Positions 34,709-44,004 of a stretch of 64,000 bases of DNA are shown piece after piece. The stretch is taken from NCBI RefSeq assembly GCF_030063305.1, contig NZ_JASISV010000002.1, forward strand, positions 930,001 to 994,000, written 5' to 3'. Made by a program: the position numbers and the translations under genes. The notes under the pieces are model-generated. The model saw only the letters and a program-made list of their open reading frames with translations. It had not been told where the DNA came from and ran no database searches. The DNA is from Salinibacterium sp. G-O1 (GTDB lineage Bacteria; Actinomycetota; Actinomycetes; Actinomycetales; Microbacteriaceae). Each line of letters begins with the position of its first letter. Position 1 is the first letter of the stretch.

Positions 34709-34724
34709 TGGGTAGCGCTGCCCA
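34709..34724. promoter_or_regulatory. Island operator, site B (TGGGTA-N4-TGCCCA)
   Basis: TGGGTAGCGCTGCCCA lies between the eccC stop and the start of the small WXG100-like gene, 86 nt before its ATG. A second, partly overlapping symmetry is formed with TGCCCATCG at 34690-34698. The centre GCGC is itself palindromic. Confidence 0.75.
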
Positions 34725-34727
34725 CCC

Positions 34728-37700
34728 TCAACGGCCGTCCTCCAGCGGAATCTGCACCGTCACGATCTTTCCGTTCTGCACGAAGATTCCGCGCCCCTCG
34801 GGGAAGTCGCTGCGTTTCACCTTGGGGAACGCCGTCTTGTAGACGGAGTCACCGTCATAGGAGTCAGGTTTCAGCGCGATGCCCCTGCGACCCGCCTTGA
34901 AGTCGCCGATGAACCCGAAACCACTCGAGAGTTGCGCCACGTCGGCGTCTCCGATCAGGAAGTGGTCGCTGCGGTTGATCGTCTGGAACAACTCCTTGAG
35001 CGCACGTTCCGCATCGGTATCCGCGAATTGGGGCACGTTCTCGATGACCACCATGATTCGGTCCTGGTAGGTTTCATCAACCGCGACCTCGGTGATCTCC
35101 TTCGCGAGAGCCTTGACATCTTCCACCGTGGTGGCGCTCTTCACCCAGTTCGCGGCGTCGCCGAGCTGAGCCCGCCGCCCCGCAATGTGGAAGAGTCGCA
35201 CCTCCGGATCGAACCGCAGCATGGAAGCGATCAGCGACCGCATGGCGGTGGTCTTGCCACTGGCTGGGGGTCCGGTGACACTGAACGTGCCGGTCGGTTC
35301 GAATCCGCGCGCCTGGAGCGTGTCCTCGGCGATTCCGAGCACCGGCTGATCCGCGATGGAAGCCGGCATTGTCGCGGATGAGAAGTGGGTGGGAAGCGAT
35401 CCCACTTCCGGTACCGGTCGCGCGCCCAGTTTCACGAGGTCGTTCGCCAGAAGTTCGAGAAGCCTCGATTGCTCGACGACGTTAGTTGTTCCCCCCAGCA
35501 CGGCCATCTGGGTCTCCACACCCTCCACGATGGCCCTGCCCGGCGCGGACTGGTCGTTGAGCACATCCTTGGCAACGCCGAGAATCTGGTACGCGGTCTC
35601 TTCGGACAGTCGAAGGATCACCCGGCGCGACACGTTCGCGCTGACTGCGGTGGGCACACTTCCGGAGCGGTCGGCGGTGGCGACGGCGTGGATGCCGAGC
35701 GGGCGACCTTCGCCAAGAATGCGCATGAACACGTTGTAGAACGGAACGCGCTGCGAGGTGGCTTCCCATTCGGTTCTGAACGGGCCGAAGCCGTCGATGA
35801 GCAGCAGGATCCGGGATTCGTTCTCGCCCGTGATCCGCCGGTATTCGCTCAGGCTCGAGGCATTCACCGCGCTGAATTTCTTGCCACGCTCGTCGAGAGC
35901 GTCGCCGATCATGCGCATCAGGCGCTGGATGCGTTCGGGATCGTCACTGGAGACGATCGACCCGACATGGGGAAGAGCCTCAAGCGACCGCAGCGACCCC
36001 GATCCGAAGTCGAGACCGTAGACTTCGGCGGCCCCGAGATCGGGACGCATCCCGGCCGAGATCGCGATCGAGCGCAGCGCCGTCGACTTGCCGGATCCGC
36101 TCGTTCCGTAGATCAGCATGGCGCCGTCGCGATCAGGATAGAAGTAGAGGGCCTCCTGCAGTTGCCGTTCGGGAACGTCGGCCTTGCCGAGCAGGATCTT
36201 CGAGTCGCTGCCGACGGGCAGGGAGACGATGTCGACGGTCGCGGGCAGGTCATCGAGCCACGGACGCCGAGGGATGGGGATGTGGGCGTCGCTGGCGGCC
36301 GAGATGAAGCTCTTGACCAGTCGCTTCTGGTCGGTGGGGCCGAGGTCTTCGTCGTGTGTATCGGATTCCCGCTCGCCGCCGCTCTCCCAAGCCATCAAGG
36401 AGCCGAACCGCAGCTCGGCGACCTTCACCTCGGCCTTGGCCGGGGTGTCGCTGGTCCACCCACCCGCGTAGGCGGACTGGAAAGACACGAGTCGTCCGGG
36501 GCCGGTTTTTGCGATACCGCGGCCGGGAATGGATGGGTCGAAGGTTCCGGCGATCGGGTCCCCGACCACATCCTTGGAGTCGGACTGGTCTGCCATTCTC
36601 AGCGCGACCCTGAGATTGGTGTTCGCTCGCAGGTTGTCCTTGATGACGCCGGCGGGCCGCTGCGTCGCCATGATCAGGTGGATGCCCAGCGAACGCCCGC
36701 GCTGGGCGATATCGACGACGCCATCGACGAATTCGGGCACCTCCCCCGCGAGCGCCGCGAACTCGTCGATCACGAGCACGAGCGCGGGTGGCGTCTCGGG
36801 ATCCCGCCGCTTCTCGAGCTCGAGCAGATCCTTCGCCTTCTTGCGGTTGAACAGGTGCTCGCGGAAGTGCAGCTCGGCGCGCAAGCTGGTGAGGGCCCGA
36901 CGCACCAGGTGGGGGCTCAGGTCGGTGACCAGCCCCACGGTGTGCGGAAGTTCGACACAGTCGGCGAACGCAGACCCACCCTTGTAGTCGACGAACAGGA
37001 AGGTCACTCGATCCGGACTGTACTCGGCGGCCATCCCGAGCACCCACGCCTGGAGAAACTCCGACTTTCCCGCTCCGGTCGTGCCGCCCACCAGGGCGTG
37101 TGGCCCCTGGGTTCGGAGGTCGAGGGTCATCGCATCCGGACTGGCCTGACCCACGAAGGCCTTGAGAGTTCCCGCGCGCTTCAGCTGCGGCAATGGGGTG
37201 CCGCTTCGATCGAGGATCGAATTGTTCTGCCGCCACCTCTCGACCACGCTTCCGGGAACCTCGGCGAGATCGGTGCCCACCAGCGACAGGAGGTTGACGC
37301 TGCGCGGGATGTCGCTGGAGTCCGCCGCGACGGTGCTCGAATCGATGACGGGGGCCAGACGCTTGGCGAAGACCTCGGCGTACGCGTTCGAGACTCCCTC
37401 GATCTGCACGTTCTCGATCCGCTCGCCCGAACGCACGTACCCGACGGTGGCGTTGTCGAGTCCCTGGGTCACATCCACGTAGGTGCGGCAGGCCGCCGGG
37501 AGTGATTCCACCGTCGAGCCGAAGAAGATCGTGTAGATGCCAGCGTCGCTGCCACGCTCGATCACCTGGGTCAGACGGGGACGGTCGACCGGCGCATCCG
37601 CTGACACGAAGAGCACGAGGGTGAGGTCACCCGTGATCACCGAACGCGTGGCCGTCAACTCCCCGACGCGGGCTCCGAGTTGCATGGAAGCCTCTTCGGC

Positions 37701-39215
37701 CTTGAGCGGTCCTCTCAGGCTCGCATGCGCGGGCCCTCCGATCATCACGGCTTCTTCCAGGCCGTTGAGTAGCGCGGTTGCCGCCGATTGGCTGTCGGCG
37801 AGCGCTCCCTCGGCGAAGGGTGATCGCGAACTCGAGGTGTGCGGCAGCCATTTCAGCCACTCCAGCTCCGGTGTCCACGACGGGTCGACGATGGACGCGA
37901 CTATCACTTCGTTCGGGGCGTGCATGCCGAAAAGCTGAACGGCCAGTCCCCGCACGACATCGGCGACGGCCTCACGCGGGCCGGCAATCCCGATCGCACC
38001 GGCACTGGGCAACAGTTCGAGGATCGGCACCTGCTCGGCGTATTGGAACTTTGTGCGCAGCTTGTCGATCTGGCGCTGATACTTCGGTATGCCCTGCACG
38101 TTCTCGTTCAGCGCGATCGTGTTGCGGCTCAGCGCACGACCCACCCCGAGGCGCAGACCGAGGAAGTTCCAATGCTCGGGACGGCGGGTCCACAGCAGCG
38201 ATCCGAGCCTCATCGCCTGTTCGTAGATCAGTGCCACCGGGGGTGATTCGGCGTGGCGACGCTCGCGTTCCACGGCCACCTGCATGGTGAGCTCGTCTTC
38301 CAGCGCCTCGACCTGGGTCTCGAAGGTATCGATCTCCTGGGTGAGCTTCTGGCCGGCGTTTCGGCGCTGGCCCACGACGTTTCCCAGCATCATCATCGGC
38401 GTCATGGCCACCATCACGAGCGACAGCAGTCGGCCGGTGAGGATGTACATGGTGAAGCCGAGCATGATCGGGGCGACCAGCATCGGCCAGGGGAACAGCC
38501 TGGGCTGCGCTTCGGCGGGAATCGTCGGCTGCGGGTAGGCGGTTCCGGGATACCTCACCTCGACTCGCGGCGACCGGTTGAACATGAGGCCGCCACCACG
38601 CTCGAGCACCGGGTCAACTTCGTCGTCGCTGTTTGCCATGCGGATGACCGAGATGTCGGTGTCGCCCAGCGTCACCAGTGTGCCGGGGATGAGTCGCAGT
38701 CGGGGAACAAGCCCGCCGTCGACCAGCAGCCCGTTCGCCGAGTTCAGATCGACGAGCTCGAACCGTGAGCCGATTTCGATGCGGGCGTGAAGCTTCGACA
38801 CGAGCGGGTCGGTGAGCACGACATCGGCGGAGGCGTCGCGGCCGATGGTGCTGTGGCCGGAGTCGAGCCTGTATTCGCTGCCGGCGTCGGGACCGGCGTG
38901 AACCCGAAGGAGTGCGGCCGCGGCGCCGCGCTTGGGGGCATGAGCATCGATCGGCATCACCGACGCGATGAAGCCGGAGCCGATCTTCGCCTCGCCGATC
39001 AGCAGGTCGGCAGGCAGTTGCACGAGCGCCGCGTCGGTGGGAGGAGCCACCGCGAGGGTGAGGGCAGCACTTCCGGCGACCCCGCTCCACGACGACATCG
39101 GATCGGTTTCGGCGATGGTGCGCGCGACGTCGGCGACCGTTGCGGTCGAGTCTGCCGTGATGACGATGTCAACCAGCACGCCGGAACTGCGCTTGAGCGA
39201 GAGCTTGATTTTCAC
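34728..39215 (-). CDS. eccC: FHA-FtsK/SpoIIIE ATPase, EccC/EssC-type core of type VII secretion
   Basis: The protein has 1495 residues. An N-terminal beta-grasp-like stretch (1-95) precedes an intact FHA domain (about 105-190: TIGRDASADV, VSKLHARIEI, LNSANGLLVD). Two membrane helices follow (about 242-282), then three P-loop ATPase modules: GGTTGAGKS (~710), GTSGSGKS (~1037), GPPASGKT (~1314). Only module 1 has a canonical Walker B (LVLVIDEFAAL); module 2 reads LLLIDGFG and module 3 VVIENVP, so they are probably substrate-binding. FHA fused before the membrane helices is the EssC layout of Firmicutes; actinobacterial EccC normally lacks it. The GTG start overlaps the RDD-FHA stop by 4 nt. Confidence 0.92.
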   Translation of the reverse strand: MKIKLSLKRSSGVLVDIVITADSTATVADVARTIAETDPMSSWSGVAGSAALTLAVAPPTDAALVQLPADLLIGEAKIGSGFIASVMPIDAHAPKRGAAAALLRVHAGPDAGSEYRLDSGHSTIGRDASADVVLTDPLVSKLHARIEIGSRFELVDLNSANGLLVDGGLVPRLRLIPGTLVTLGDTDISVIRMANSDDEVDPVLERGGGLMFNRSPRVEVRYPGTAYPQPTIPAEAQPRLFPWPMLVAPIMLGFTMYILTGRLLSLVMVAMTPMMMLGNVVGQRRNAGQKLTQEIDTFETQVEALEDELTMQVAVERERRHAESPPVALIYEQAMRLGSLLWTRRPEHWNFLGLRLGVGRALSRNTIALNENVQGIPKYQRQIDKLRTKFQYAEQVPILELLPSAGAIGIAGPREAVADVVRGLAVQLFGMHAPNEVIVASIVDPSWTPELEWLKWLPHTSSSRSPFAEGALADSQSAATALLNGLEEAVMIGGPAHASLRGPLKAEEASMQLGARVGELTATRSVITGDLTLVLFVSADAPVDRPRLTQVIERGSDAGIYTIFFGSTVESLPAACRTYVDVTQGLDNATVGYVRSGERIENVQIEGVSNAYAEVFAKRLAPVIDSSTVAADSSDIPRSVNLLSLVGTDLAEVPGSVVERWRQNNSILDRSGTPLPQLKRAGTLKAFVGQASPDAMTLDLRTQGPHALVGGTTGAGKSEFLQAWVLGMAAEYSPDRVTFLFVDYKGGSAFADCVELPHTVGLVTDLSPHLVRRALTSLRAELHFREHLFNRKKAKDLLELEKRRDPETPPALVLVIDEFAALAGEVPEFVDGVVDIAQRGRSLGIHLIMATQRPAGVIKDNLRANTNLRVALRMADQSDSKDVVGDPIAGTFDPSIPGRGIAKTGPGRLVSFQSAYAGGWTSDTPAKAEVKVAELRFGSLMAWESGGERESDTHDEDLGPTDQKRLVKSFISAASDAHIPIPRRPWLDDLPATVDIVSLPVGSDSKILLGKADVPERQLQEALYFYPDRDGAMLIYGTSGSGKSTALRSIAISAGMRPDLGAAEVYGLDFGSGSLRSLEALPHVGSIVSSDDPERIQRLMRMIGDALDERGKKFSAVNASSLSEYRRITGENESRILLLIDGFGPFRTEWEATSQRVPFYNVFMRILGEGRPLGIHAVATADRSGSVPTAVSANVSRRVILRLSEETAYQILGVAKDVLNDQSAPGRAIVEGVETQMAVLGGTTNVVEQSRLLELLANDLVKLGARPVPEVGSLPTHFSSATMPASIADQPVLGIAEDTLQARGFEPTGTFSVTGPPASGKTTAMRSLIASMLRFDPEVRLFHIAGRRAQLGDAANWVKSATTVEDVKALAKEITEVAVDETYQDRIMVVIENVPQFADTDAERALKELFQTINRSDHFLIGDADVAQLSSGFGFIGDFKAGRRGIALKPDSYDGDSVYKTAFPKVKRSDFPEGRGIFVQNGKIVTVQIPLEDGR

Positions 39216-40351
39216 GGAGTTTCCCTGACTGTAAAGGTCCTGTCGCCCACCTCGACGACGGCGCCCGACGGAACCCGCGACTTTTCCATCGCCGTGAGGG
39301 CAAGCACGGCGCCGGAGTTGGTGGTGAGGAACGTGCCGTTGCTCGACCCGCAGTCCATGATCCAGAAACCTGAGTTGTCGATCCCGAACGCCAGGTGCGT
39401 CTTGGAGAGCTGGCGGTGCGGATCGTCGATGCGGAAGAGGTGATCGACAACCTCACCCACCCGGGCTTCGGGGTTTCGGCCGAGAAGCCCCGAGCCGGTC
39501 ACCGTCAGGACGGTACCGTCGTCGAACACCATGCTGGCTCCGGGTGTAGTCGCGGCGCGGGCGGCAGGGCTGCTCGGCGGGGTGTATTCGGCTTGCTTCG
39601 GCAGCACGTCGCTCCCGGCATGGGAGATCACGCCCGAGCTGGAGCGGGCCGAGGGCACGAAAGTTGGTCCAGCCCACGCCGTTCCCGTTGCCAGGGAGGG
39701 CAGATCCTGACCCTCGGGTATGGTCGGCGCCGTCAGCGCCCGTCTGGCGTTACGCAGCGCCTTCGAATCGAATGGGTCCAGCCCCCGACGAGCATCGATG
39801 AGCCAGTTGCGGCCGATCCTGTCGTGCCAGCCGCGGCCGCGCTTCTCGGGATCCCACAACGGCGACAGCAGGAAGGGCACGACGCCCAGATAGGGCACCA
39901 CGGTGAAGGCCGCGCTCATCACCAGCGCGCGAAGAACGATCCGCCAGAATCCGGGCTTGCCGAAGGTGAAGACGCTGACCGAGCGGATGCCCATCATGGC
40001 CTTGCCCGCAGTGACGCCCTTTACCCCGTGCAGGCTCAGTTGCACGATGGTGAAGATCGTGACGAGCCCCTGGCTGATCGCCCACAACACCACCACGGTG
40101 AGGAAGTCGGGATGCGTCGCCCATCGTGACGGGTCCGGCCGTTCTGAGACGATTCCGAGAATCAGGGGAACCGCACCGATGAGCACCGGAGCAAGCAACA
40201 CACTGAAGAAAGCCGCGTCAAAGGCAAACGCTGCGGAACGTCGTCCTGCGCTTGCGCGGATGATGCCGAGCGACGCGGGGTACGCGGGATCCGGCCGCCC
40301 ATCGGGCAGCAGGCCCGGGATGTCGTCATCGTCGTCTGTCGTCACGCTCAT
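39212..40351 (-). CDS. RDD family membrane protein with C-terminal FHA domain
   Basis: The 379-residue protein has an RDD domain over about residues 30-180: first helix after the acidic TDDDDDIPGL start, LHGVKGVTAGKAMMGIRSV between helices, and WHDRIGRNWLIDARRG after the last. A linker and a cytoplasmic FHA domain (about 285-375) follow, with intact pThr-binding residues: LLGRNPEA, QLSKTHLAFGI, CGSSNGTFL. RDD proteins include small transporters of unknown substrate. Here the FHA suggests recruitment by a phosphorylated partner, such as the kinase of this island. It has 4-nt overlaps with both neighbours. Confidence 0.88.
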   Translation of the reverse strand: MSVTTDDDDDIPGLLPDGRPDPAYPASLGIIRASAGRRSAAFAFDAAFFSVLLAPVLIGAVPLILGIVSERPDPSRWATHPDFLTVVVLWAISQGLVTIFTIVQLSLHGVKGVTAGKAMMGIRSVSVFTFGKPGFWRIVLRALVMSAAFTVVPYLGVVPFLLSPLWDPEKRGRGWHDRIGRNWLIDARRGLDPFDSKALRNARRALTAPTIPEGQDLPSLATGTAWAGPTFVPSARSSSGVISHAGSDVLPKQAEYTPPSSPAARAATTPGASMVFDDGTVLTVTGSGLLGRNPEARVGEVVDHLFRIDDPHRQLSKTHLAFGIDNSGFWIMDCGSSNGTFLTTNSGAVLALTAMEKSRVPSGAVVEVGDRTFTVRETP

Positions 40352-42705
40352 GATGTCCCGGATCCTTTGCGCGCAATCCAGTCCCGAGCCGACCGCACGC
40401 GGAATCTGCTGAGCAAGCGTCGACCGCGGCCGAGGGTCGCGTGGGCGACGGCGACGGCCGCCATCGCCTCGGTCCACACGATCTCAGACCGCGCTTCGTC
40501 GATTTCCTGACCCGAGAACACCGCTTCGTCGGTTGCAATGGCGAGACCGCGCAGTCGCAACGCCTCCGGCGCCTGCACCTGCTGCTCGAGACTGTCTGCC
40601 ACCAGGATGCGGGTGAGTTTGGGTGGAACGACGTAACCCAGCTCCGAGTACCGGTCGGTCAGCTCTTCCCACGCTCCGGCGACCCGATCGTGACGTGCGC
40701 CCATCGTGCGGCGCTTGCGAGCACGACGGGTCTTGATTGCGCCGATGATCAAAATCGGTGTGAAGAAGAGGATCGCGGGGATCAGGATGCTCAATGCCAC
40801 CACCCAGACCCATCCCGGCAGCAGGAAGCCCAGTTCCTTGTCGGTGTCGTCAGACTCCTCGAGCTCGACCGGCGAGAGCAGGTCTTCGTCGTCGTTGTCG
40901 GCGCGCGGGGGCTGGCGCACCTGCGGCTGCGGCTCGCTCTGCGGCTTCGGTACCTGGTCCTGCGGGATGTCGGTTTCGTCCGGCGTCGGGTTGAATGAAA
41001 CCCACCCCGTGCCGGCGAAGGCGACCTCCGTCCACACCGTGACGTCGTCCCCGGTGACGGGCGTGCTCGACTGTCCCTCGACGACCTCGGGCGCGTATCC
41101 CATCACGACGCGGGCCGGATAGCCGAGGCTGCGCGCCATGAGGGCGTACGCCGACGCGTACTGTTCCTGGTCCCCCACCATCTGGGTGCGCTCGAACAGG
41201 TCGGTGATGCGGTCGGCTCCGTGCCCGGCGCGCGAGGGAACTGTGTCTGAGGCGCGGCCGTGGCTGAGGAATCCGTTATTGGTCAGGGCGAGCCTGATCG
41301 CCTCGAGTTGTGCGATGGGGGTGGTCGCGCTGCCCGCGTACTCCCCGGCTCGCACCGTCACGATGTCGGGCGAGCCGTCGATGTCGGGCAGCTCGATGTT
41401 CGCGATCTTCGCGTCGGCAAGTTGCTCGACGGGGATGACCTTCTGCACCTCGGCGTCGAGCGTGTAGGTGTCACCCTTGCGCAGTCCGCTGGTGAGCACC
41501 GCCGTTCCCGTGGATGCGTTGTATCGCAGGTTGTCTGTCTCGTTCTCCGCGTCGCCGCCGGTAAAGCTGAGGGTGGTGGGGTATCCGAGACTCGGAAGCC
41601 ACACGTCGTCGTAGCCTTCGATCGTGAAGGTCACATCGTCGCGTTGCACCGGCGTGATCAGTGTGGGCGTCGGCAGTTCACGGCCCACGAGCTCGAACGA
41701 GCCAGACCCGTTGGCTGACGATTCGGGACCCGTCACGTTCCACAGTTTGCCGGTGAAGGTGTCGAGGGTCGCGAGCCTGATCGTGTCACCCACCTCCAAG
41801 CCCGACACCGTGAAGAGCACGTCGTCGGTGACCTGCTTGGTGTAGTGCCGGAAGCCGGAGAGCGGGCTCGGATAGTCCAGGGGGTCGAAGGGTGGCTGGA
41901 TCTCGTCCCGCAGCACGAATCGCTGGTCGTTGGGTGGTGCGGTCCAGAACCCGGCCACTCCCCCGAGCAGGATGGAACCCGCCACGATGATGGCGGTGCC
42001 CGCGAGCTTGCGGTTGCGCAGGGTGGAGGCGCTGGACTGCGCAACGGTGGCGCCCTGTCGTCGCCAGCCAAGCCAGATGAGGGCGAGCACTCCGAAGACA
42101 ATGCCCCTGAGGCCAGACTGGTATGGCTCGTCGGTGCCGATCAGGATGCCGGTGACATACAGCGCAAGCGGGGCGATCAGCGCCACACCGAAGCGCCAGG
42201 CGGTTCGGGGGCGCGCCGCCAGCCAGCGCGTGGCCAGGGTCGTCGACACGAGCGCCACGATCCAGGTCGCGACGTACGGCACCACGGCGATGTACTTCGG
42301 GGCGCCGATGGGAGTGCTGAGGGTGACGATGTCTGCCCACCCGAACACCGCACCCTGGGCGAGGCTGGCGAGGGACTGAAGACTGGGCAGCACGAACAGG
42401 GTCGCCTGGCTCGGCACCGCGAATGGCGTTCCCAGCAGGAAGTACGCGGCCACCGCGGCAAGCACCGTCATGAGTGCGGTGAGCCTGAACATCGAGGCGA
42501 GGATGCCGGTCGCTGCTCCGAGCACGATCCCACCCAGTCCGGCGAGGAGAAATCCGTAGCCGCCGAAGGAGGGCTCGAAACCGATGACGGCGAGGACGGT
42601 CAGCACGAGCAAGACCGCGATGTCGGCCCAGGCGCGCGGGGTCACCCGACGGATGTCAGCACCGATCGGTCGGCTCGTGGCGGCGTCGATCGTGGTCTCG
42701 GTCAT
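40348..42705 (-). CDS. TgpA-like membrane protein with degenerate transglutaminase core
   Basis: The protein has 785 residues. Six to seven hydrophobic helices (25-255) are followed by an extracellular region with TIRLATLDTFTGKLW. A transglutaminase-like core at about 500-580, a Pro/Asp-rich linker, a last membrane helix (about 645-680) and a cytoplasmic DUF4129-like tail complete it. The core should carry Cys, His and Asp; here GDQEQYASAY has Gln513 at the Cys site, VTVWTEV has Thr556 at the His site and GWVSFNPTP has Asn572 at the Asp site. It is thus probably not an enzyme but a structural or peptide-binding part. It overlaps both neighbours by 4 nt. Confidence 0.88.
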   Translation of the reverse strand: MTETTIDAATSRPIGADIRRVTPRAWADIAVLLVLTVLAVIGFEPSFGGYGFLLAGLGGIVLGAATGILASMFRLTALMTVLAAVAAYFLLGTPFAVPSQATLFVLPSLQSLASLAQGAVFGWADIVTLSTPIGAPKYIAVVPYVATWIVALVSTTLATRWLAARPRTAWRFGVALIAPLALYVTGILIGTDEPYQSGLRGIVFGVLALIWLGWRRQGATVAQSSASTLRNRKLAGTAIIVAGSILLGGVAGFWTAPPNDQRFVLRDEIQPPFDPLDYPSPLSGFRHYTKQVTDDVLFTVSGLEVGDTIRLATLDTFTGKLWNVTGPESSANGSGSFELVGRELPTPTLITPVQRDDVTFTIEGYDDVWLPSLGYPTTLSFTGGDAENETDNLRYNASTGTAVLTSGLRKGDTYTLDAEVQKVIPVEQLADAKIANIELPDIDGSPDIVTVRAGEYAGSATTPIAQLEAIRLALTNNGFLSHGRASDTVPSRAGHGADRITDLFERTQMVGDQEQYASAYALMARSLGYPARVVMGYAPEVVEGQSSTPVTGDDVTVWTEVAFAGTGWVSFNPTPDETDIPQDQVPKPQSEPQPQVRQPPRADNDDEDLLSPVELEESDDTDKELGFLLPGWVWVVALSILIPAILFFTPILIIGAIKTRRARKRRTMGARHDRVAGAWEELTDRYSELGYVVPPKLTRILVADSLEQQVQAPEALRLRGLAIATDEAVFSGQEIDEARSEIVWTEAMAAVAVAHATLGRGRRLLSRFRVRSARDWIARKGSGTS

Positions 42706-43991
42706 GAGCTCAGCCCCCTGACCAGGCTGGGCAGGTCGGCAAGGTCGCCGACGGTGATGACCGTCAGGCCCGCCACTGCGCCGAGTTTGGGCTGCGCACC
42801 GAGGTCGACGTGGAACGCCACCTGGCTGGTGTCGGAACCGAACAGCGACTGCACACTGCGGAACTCGGCGGTGGTCATCTTCGATCCTCCGACGATGATG
42901 ACCACGCTGGGGTTGGCGAGGCGCTTGGTTCGTTCGCGCGCGAATTCACGGATGCTCGGAAAGATCCTGCCGACCGGGTCGATGCGGCACGAGGCATCCA
43001 GCATCGAGACGACGGTCTGCGTCAGCCACACACCGCTCTCGCTGACGACGTTCATCTGGGTGCCGTCGCGGATGACCTGCGCGGCGATTGACGCTGTGAC
43101 CGAGATGGCGAGCTCGAACTCCTCGTCCGAGGCGTATAGGTCGCTGCGGGTGTTGTGGATCATGGTGACCTGCGAGCGGCGGGTCTCCTCAAACTGCCGC
43201 ACCATGAGCTGGCCGATGCGGGCCGACGTGCGCCAGTGCACGTAGCGGCGGTCATCCCCGGGGACGTACGGTCTGAGGGCGTGAAAGGCGATGTCGTTGT
43301 TGGTGATCTTCTTCGAGACCTGACCCTCGAGGTCGCGAACCAACCCGGCCGCCGATGGGGCGAGCCTGACGGTTTTCGGATGCACGAACAGGTCGACCGG
43401 GTCTGCCCAGCTCAGCGCGCGGCGCAGCAGCCCGAGCTGGTCACCCCGCACCGATTCCGCTGGCCCGGCGACGATGACCGCGCGCTTGTGGGTGGGGACG
43501 GCGAACAGCTCCTCCACCTCCTGCTTGGGCTCCATGCCGGGCAGCTGGAATTCGGCGATACCGGCGCCGACGGGCAGCTCCATGCGGGTGGGTTGCAGCT
43601 TTCGGGCGCTCGTGTTCGTGACGAGCATGCGGCCCATCGCCCGGTCTCCCACCACCACCCGGCGAGGATTGAGCTCGATGATTACGCCGTACGACGCACG
43701 CCCGAACAGGAAGACGCTGCTGATGGCGACGGCGGCGAGCATCACGGTGCCGAGGTAGGTGAATTCCTGCCACCCGAACACAACGCTGAGAGTCAGGGCG
43801 ACGACGGCCACCACCAGCACGAGCCAGCCGACCGGGGTGACGACGCCGAGCACCGGCCGCACGACCCGCCACACCGCGCTGACGCCCGGTGAGACGACCG
43901 CCCACACCACCCGCAGGGCGCGCTCGACCCTCCGGACCGCCCTGGAGAGCGGTGCCGGAAGCGCGCTGATGCGTTCGGCGATGGTCGTCAT
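42702..43991 (-). CDS. DUF58 protein of the secretion operon
   Basis: The 429-residue protein has two hydrophobic helices at about 50-95 (VGWLVLVVAVVALTLSVVFG) and a beta-rich part. The DUF58 signature YVPGDDRRYVHWRTSARIG spans about 248-266, followed by LMVRQFEETRR. The rest resembles a VWA-like fold (VVIIVGGSKMTTAEF). It is longer at its N-terminus than the DUF58 protein at 1126-2487 and only moderately similar. The pairing MoxR-DUF58-TgpA-like is repeated here inside the secretion operon. The function is inferred to be envelope-associated. Confidence 0.9.
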   Translation of the reverse strand: MTTIAERISALPAPLSRAVRRVERALRVVWAVVSPGVSAVWRVVRPVLGVVTPVGWLVLVVAVVALTLSVVFGWQEFTYLGTVMLAAVAISSVFLFGRASYGVIIELNPRRVVVGDRAMGRMLVTNTSARKLQPTRMELPVGAGIAEFQLPGMEPKQEVEELFAVPTHKRAVIVAGPAESVRGDQLGLLRRALSWADPVDLFVHPKTVRLAPSAAGLVRDLEGQVSKKITNNDIAFHALRPYVPGDDRRYVHWRTSARIGQLMVRQFEETRRSQVTMIHNTRSDLYASDEEFELAISVTASIAAQVIRDGTQMNVVSESGVWLTQTVVSMLDASCRIDPVGRIFPSIREFARERTKRLANPSVVIIVGGSKMTTAEFRSVQSLFGSDTSQVAFHVDLGAQPKLGAVAGLTVITVGDLADLPSLVRGLSS

Positions 43992-44004
43992 GTGCTCGTG
44001 GTCG

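Noticed and set aside
35385-37505. A 706-codon plus-strand open frame
   Set aside because: It is antisense to the eccC ATPase gene and follows the third-position GC bias of the minus-strand frame; no family features.
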